Shown in pieces: positions 50,637-52,460 of a DNA stretch of 52,460 nt. The notes beneath the pieces were generated by a model. The model was not told the origin of the DNA. It saw only the letters and a program-made list of their open reading frames with translations, and did not search any database. Source of the stretch: Alistipes sp. (GTDB taxonomy: Bacteria > Bacteroidota > Bacteroidia > Bacteroidales > Rikenellaceae); the NCBI GenBank assembly GCA_017379015.1, contig JAFNXN010000016.1:1-52460 (forward strand), written 5' to 3'. The position numbers and the translations under genes are program-made. Every line of letters starts with the position of its first letter. Within the stretch, counting starts at the first letter, position 1.

Positions 50637-52460
50637 ATGAAAAAACTTTTAGCTTTATTGGCATTGGTACTCGGCGTAGTATCATGTCAGACAGAGCCTG
50701 AGGGTCTCGACGTAAATGTCGGTGGCGAGATCGATGCCATCGTCAACGTCACAATCCCTGAGGTGGAGACCCGTGCTGGCGGCAACAACAGCGCACTTGG
50801 CGTATTCAACAATGGCGTGTTGGAGCGCGACTCTACTACTATGCGTTACATTCTTCAGGTGTACTATAAGAATGGCGAGCAGTACGTTAAGTCTACTGAG
50901 CGTCTTGTTAAGTACAGCGATGGCACGAGCGTAGCATTTGACGTTCGTCTTGTTCCTCAGCGCAACTATCAGTTCGTTGTTTGGGCTGACGTTGTAACTA
51001 ATGGCGAGAACGACACTGACAACCACTACATCACTGAGGATCTTGCAAACATTACTCTTAACAACACTTGGGTTGCTATGGATGAGAGCCGTGATGCATT
51101 TACTGCTACAGTTGCGGTTGACAACTACTCAAGCTCTAGCAACATCACCGTAAAACTTAAGCGTCCTTTCGCTAAGCTTCGCGTTATCACTACTGATATG
51201 GTTGCTCTTAACAACCTCGATATTACTCCAGTTAGTGCAAAGGTTACTTACCAAGCATTCTCTCACGAGTCATTCAATGCACTTAACGGTACATATAGCG
51301 ATATCAAAATAGAGCAGACTCATACCTATGCAATCAGTAATTATGCAGACCAGTCTGACGCTAACAAGGTACTCTTTACCGACTACTTCTTTGCAGGTGA
51401 CAGCGATGTTGTTAAGTTCCAACTTGATGTATATGAGTCAGATGTAGAGAATCAGAGTGATAACACTCTTATCAAGCATAATGACTTCACTACAGATATC
51501 CCTGTTCAGCGCAACCACTTGACTACTATCAAGGGTAACATCCTTACTGATGGTAACAACGTTGAGGTTAAGATTGTGGATGGCTTCGATGGTGAAATAG
51601 AAGAGACTTATCCACCTGCAAGCATCGATTCTAATAGAGTTATTAGATATACTGCGACAGAGGAGGTTGTACCATATAATGCAGATGCTTTCGGCGCAAA
51701 TATCGTATCGAATACCTACGAAAACGGACAGGGTGTTATTACTTTCGATGCATCCGTTACTTCGATTGGAGATTTGGCATTCACATCTTGCTCAAGCCTT
51801 ACAAGTATAACCATACCCGAGAGTGTGGATTCAATTGGAGGGGCTGCATTCGCTTATTGCCGCTCGCTGACAAGTATTACAATTCCTGACAGCGTTACTT
51901 CGATTGGAAAACAAGCATTCGCTTATACCTCGCTGACAAGTGTTACAATCCCAGATAGTGTTACTTCGATTGGAAGTTCTGCATTCGATGGTTGCACCTC
52001 GCTGACAAGTATTACTATTCCCGATAGCGTTACTTCGATTGGAGATTTTGCATTCGATTCTTGCCACTCGCTGACAAGTGTTACTATTCCTGATAGTGTT
52101 ATTTCGATTGGAAGTTCTGCATTCGATGGTTGCACCTCGCTGACAAGTGTTACTATTCCTGATAGTGTTATTTCGATTGGAGAGTATGCATTCTTTGGTT
52201 GCACCTCGCTGACAAGTATTACAATCGGCAATGGCGTTACTTCGATTGGAGAGGCAGCATTCTATGAATGCACCAAGCTGACAAGTGTTGCAATTCCAAA
52301 TAGCGTTACTTCGATTGGGTCGTATGCATTCTATGGTTGTACCTCGCTGGCAAGTGTTACAATCCCCGATAGCGTTATTTCAATTGGAGATTATGCATTC
52401 TGGCGTTGCACGTCGCTGACAAGTGTTACAATCGGCAATAGCGTTACTTCGATTGGAGAG
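50637..52460 (+). CDS. BspA-like leucine-rich-repeat lipoprotein, 3' end beyond window
   Basis: The first 608 residues of a surface lipoprotein. The lipobox (VVSC, Cys17) precedes a fimbrillin-like region (about 35-330) resembling DUF6562, with VPQRNYQFVVWADV and IPVQRNHLTTIKGNIL. From residue 373 there are BspA-type leucine-rich repeats of 23 residues (consensus SVTSIG-AF-GCTSLTSVTIPD). Ten are complete, one of them one residue short, and an eleventh is cut. Such proteins bind host matrix or other surfaces in related bacteria. No stop codon is reached. An in-frame ATG at 50619 is an alternative start, but 50637 begins the lysine-rich signal. A consensus promoter lies upstream. Confidence 0.9.
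   Translation, partial: MKKLLALLALVLGVVSCQTEPEGLDVNVGGEIDAIVNVTIPEVETRAGGNNSALGVFNNGVLERDSTTMRYILQVYYKNGEQYVKSTERLVKYSDGTSVAFDVRLVPQRNYQFVVWADVVTNGENDTDNHYITEDLANITLNNTWVAMDESRDAFTATVAVDNYSSSSNITVKLKRPFAKLRVITTDMVALNNLDITPVSAKVTYQAFSHESFNALNGTYSDIKIEQTHTYAISNYADQSDANKVLFTDYFFAGDSDVVKFQLDVYESDVENQSDNTLIKHNDFTTDIPVQRNHLTTIKGNILTDGNNVEVKIVDGFDGEIEETYPPASIDSNRVIRYTATEEVVPYNADAFGANIVSNTYENGQGVITFDASVTSIGDLAFTSCSSLTSITIPESVDSIGGAAFAYCRSLTSITIPDSVTSIGKQAFAYTSLTSVTIPDSVTSIGSSAFDGCTSLTSITIPDSVTSIGDFAFDSCHSLTSVTIPDSVISIGSSAFDGCTSLTSVTIPDSVISIGEYAFFGCTSLTSITIGNGVTSIGEAAFYECTKLTSVAIPNSVTSIGSYAFYGCTSLASVTIPDSVISIGDYAFWRCTSLTSVTIGNSVTSIGE
51753..52460 (+). repeat. Tandem 69-bp coding repeats (BspA leucine-rich type)
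   Basis: Ten in-frame units plus a partial one. Nine complete units are 69 bp and the third is 66 bp. Several units are nearly identical at DNA level (GTTACTTCGATTGGA and TCGCTGACAAGT recur), which favours slipped-strand or recombinational change in copy number. Confidence 0.9.

Noticed and set aside
50340-50640. Invertible promoter for the surface lipoprotein
   Set aside because: No inverted repeats flank the promoter; the only hairpin lies downstream in the leader.
51753-52460. CRISPR array
   Set aside because: The regular spacing is 69 bp without unique spacers, is in frame and encodes BspA-type leucine-rich repeats.

Overview
The window looks like a chromosomal segment of a Bacteroidota bacterium, most likely order Bacteroidales; I cannot name the genus from sequence alone. 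Three signs point there. Intergenic regions repeatedly carry the Bacteroidota promoter form (TTTG, about 19 bp, then TAnnTTTG). Many secreted proteins have lipoprotein signals of the kind common in this phylum. The families SusC/SusD, BACON, Omp28, DUF6377-like and DUF6562-like are typical of it. No transposase, integrase, phage gene, CRISPR array or tRNA was seen.

Layout. 1-723: the 3' end of a 5S rRNA gene with its terminator, then low-complexity repeats. 724-10196: a glucan-degrading locus with a GH16 endoglucanase fused to BACON and leucine-rich regions, a GH3 beta-glucosidase, a divergent membrane-bound HTH regulator, a GH30 glycosidase and a CotH-family lipoprotein. 10242-15183 (minus): two small envelope proteins, RlmI-type rRNA methyltransferase, an RNase D-like exonuclease and RecQ. 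15342-19073: a PqqD-like protein, a His-rich secreted protein, a TonB-dependent receptor and a His-tailed HMA protein, probably a metal-handling cassette. 19123-26939: SusC, SusD and a large surface glycan-binding lipoprotein. 27174-27344 (minus): a candidate small RNA with its own consensus promoter and terminator. 27420-28400 (minus): a polytopic membrane protein. 28534-32148: tig, clpP, clpX. 32173-36747 (minus): TlpA-like protein, DUF6029-like outer-membrane protein and two Omp28-like thioredoxin-fold lipoproteins. 37104-38429: a GH5 mannanase-like lipoprotein. 38516-41441 (minus): asnS then rpoN. 41596-47387: a GH2-like protein that lacks its catalytic acid, then rlmH, a ComEC-like protein without its hydrolase domain, a methyltransferase, a DUF2520-like protein and kdsC, packed tightly. 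47388-47715: a structured noncoding stretch. 47716-49941 (minus): an ABC exporter pair. 49942-50636: a decayed gene fragment, heptamer repeats and a consensus promoter. 50637-end: a BspA-like leucine-rich-repeat lipoprotein that runs off the window.

How the genes fit together. The GH16, GH3 and GH30 enzymes, the regulator between them, and the SusC/SusD/binding-protein set 9 kb away would make a coherent beta-glucan utilisation system (beta-1,3 and possibly beta-1,6 linkages): surface capture, endo-cleavage, import, then release of glucose. That grouping is inference from families and proximity. The trigger factor-ClpP-ClpX block is standard protein quality control. The metal cassette and the Omp28/DUF6029/TlpA operon are the least understood multi-gene units here.
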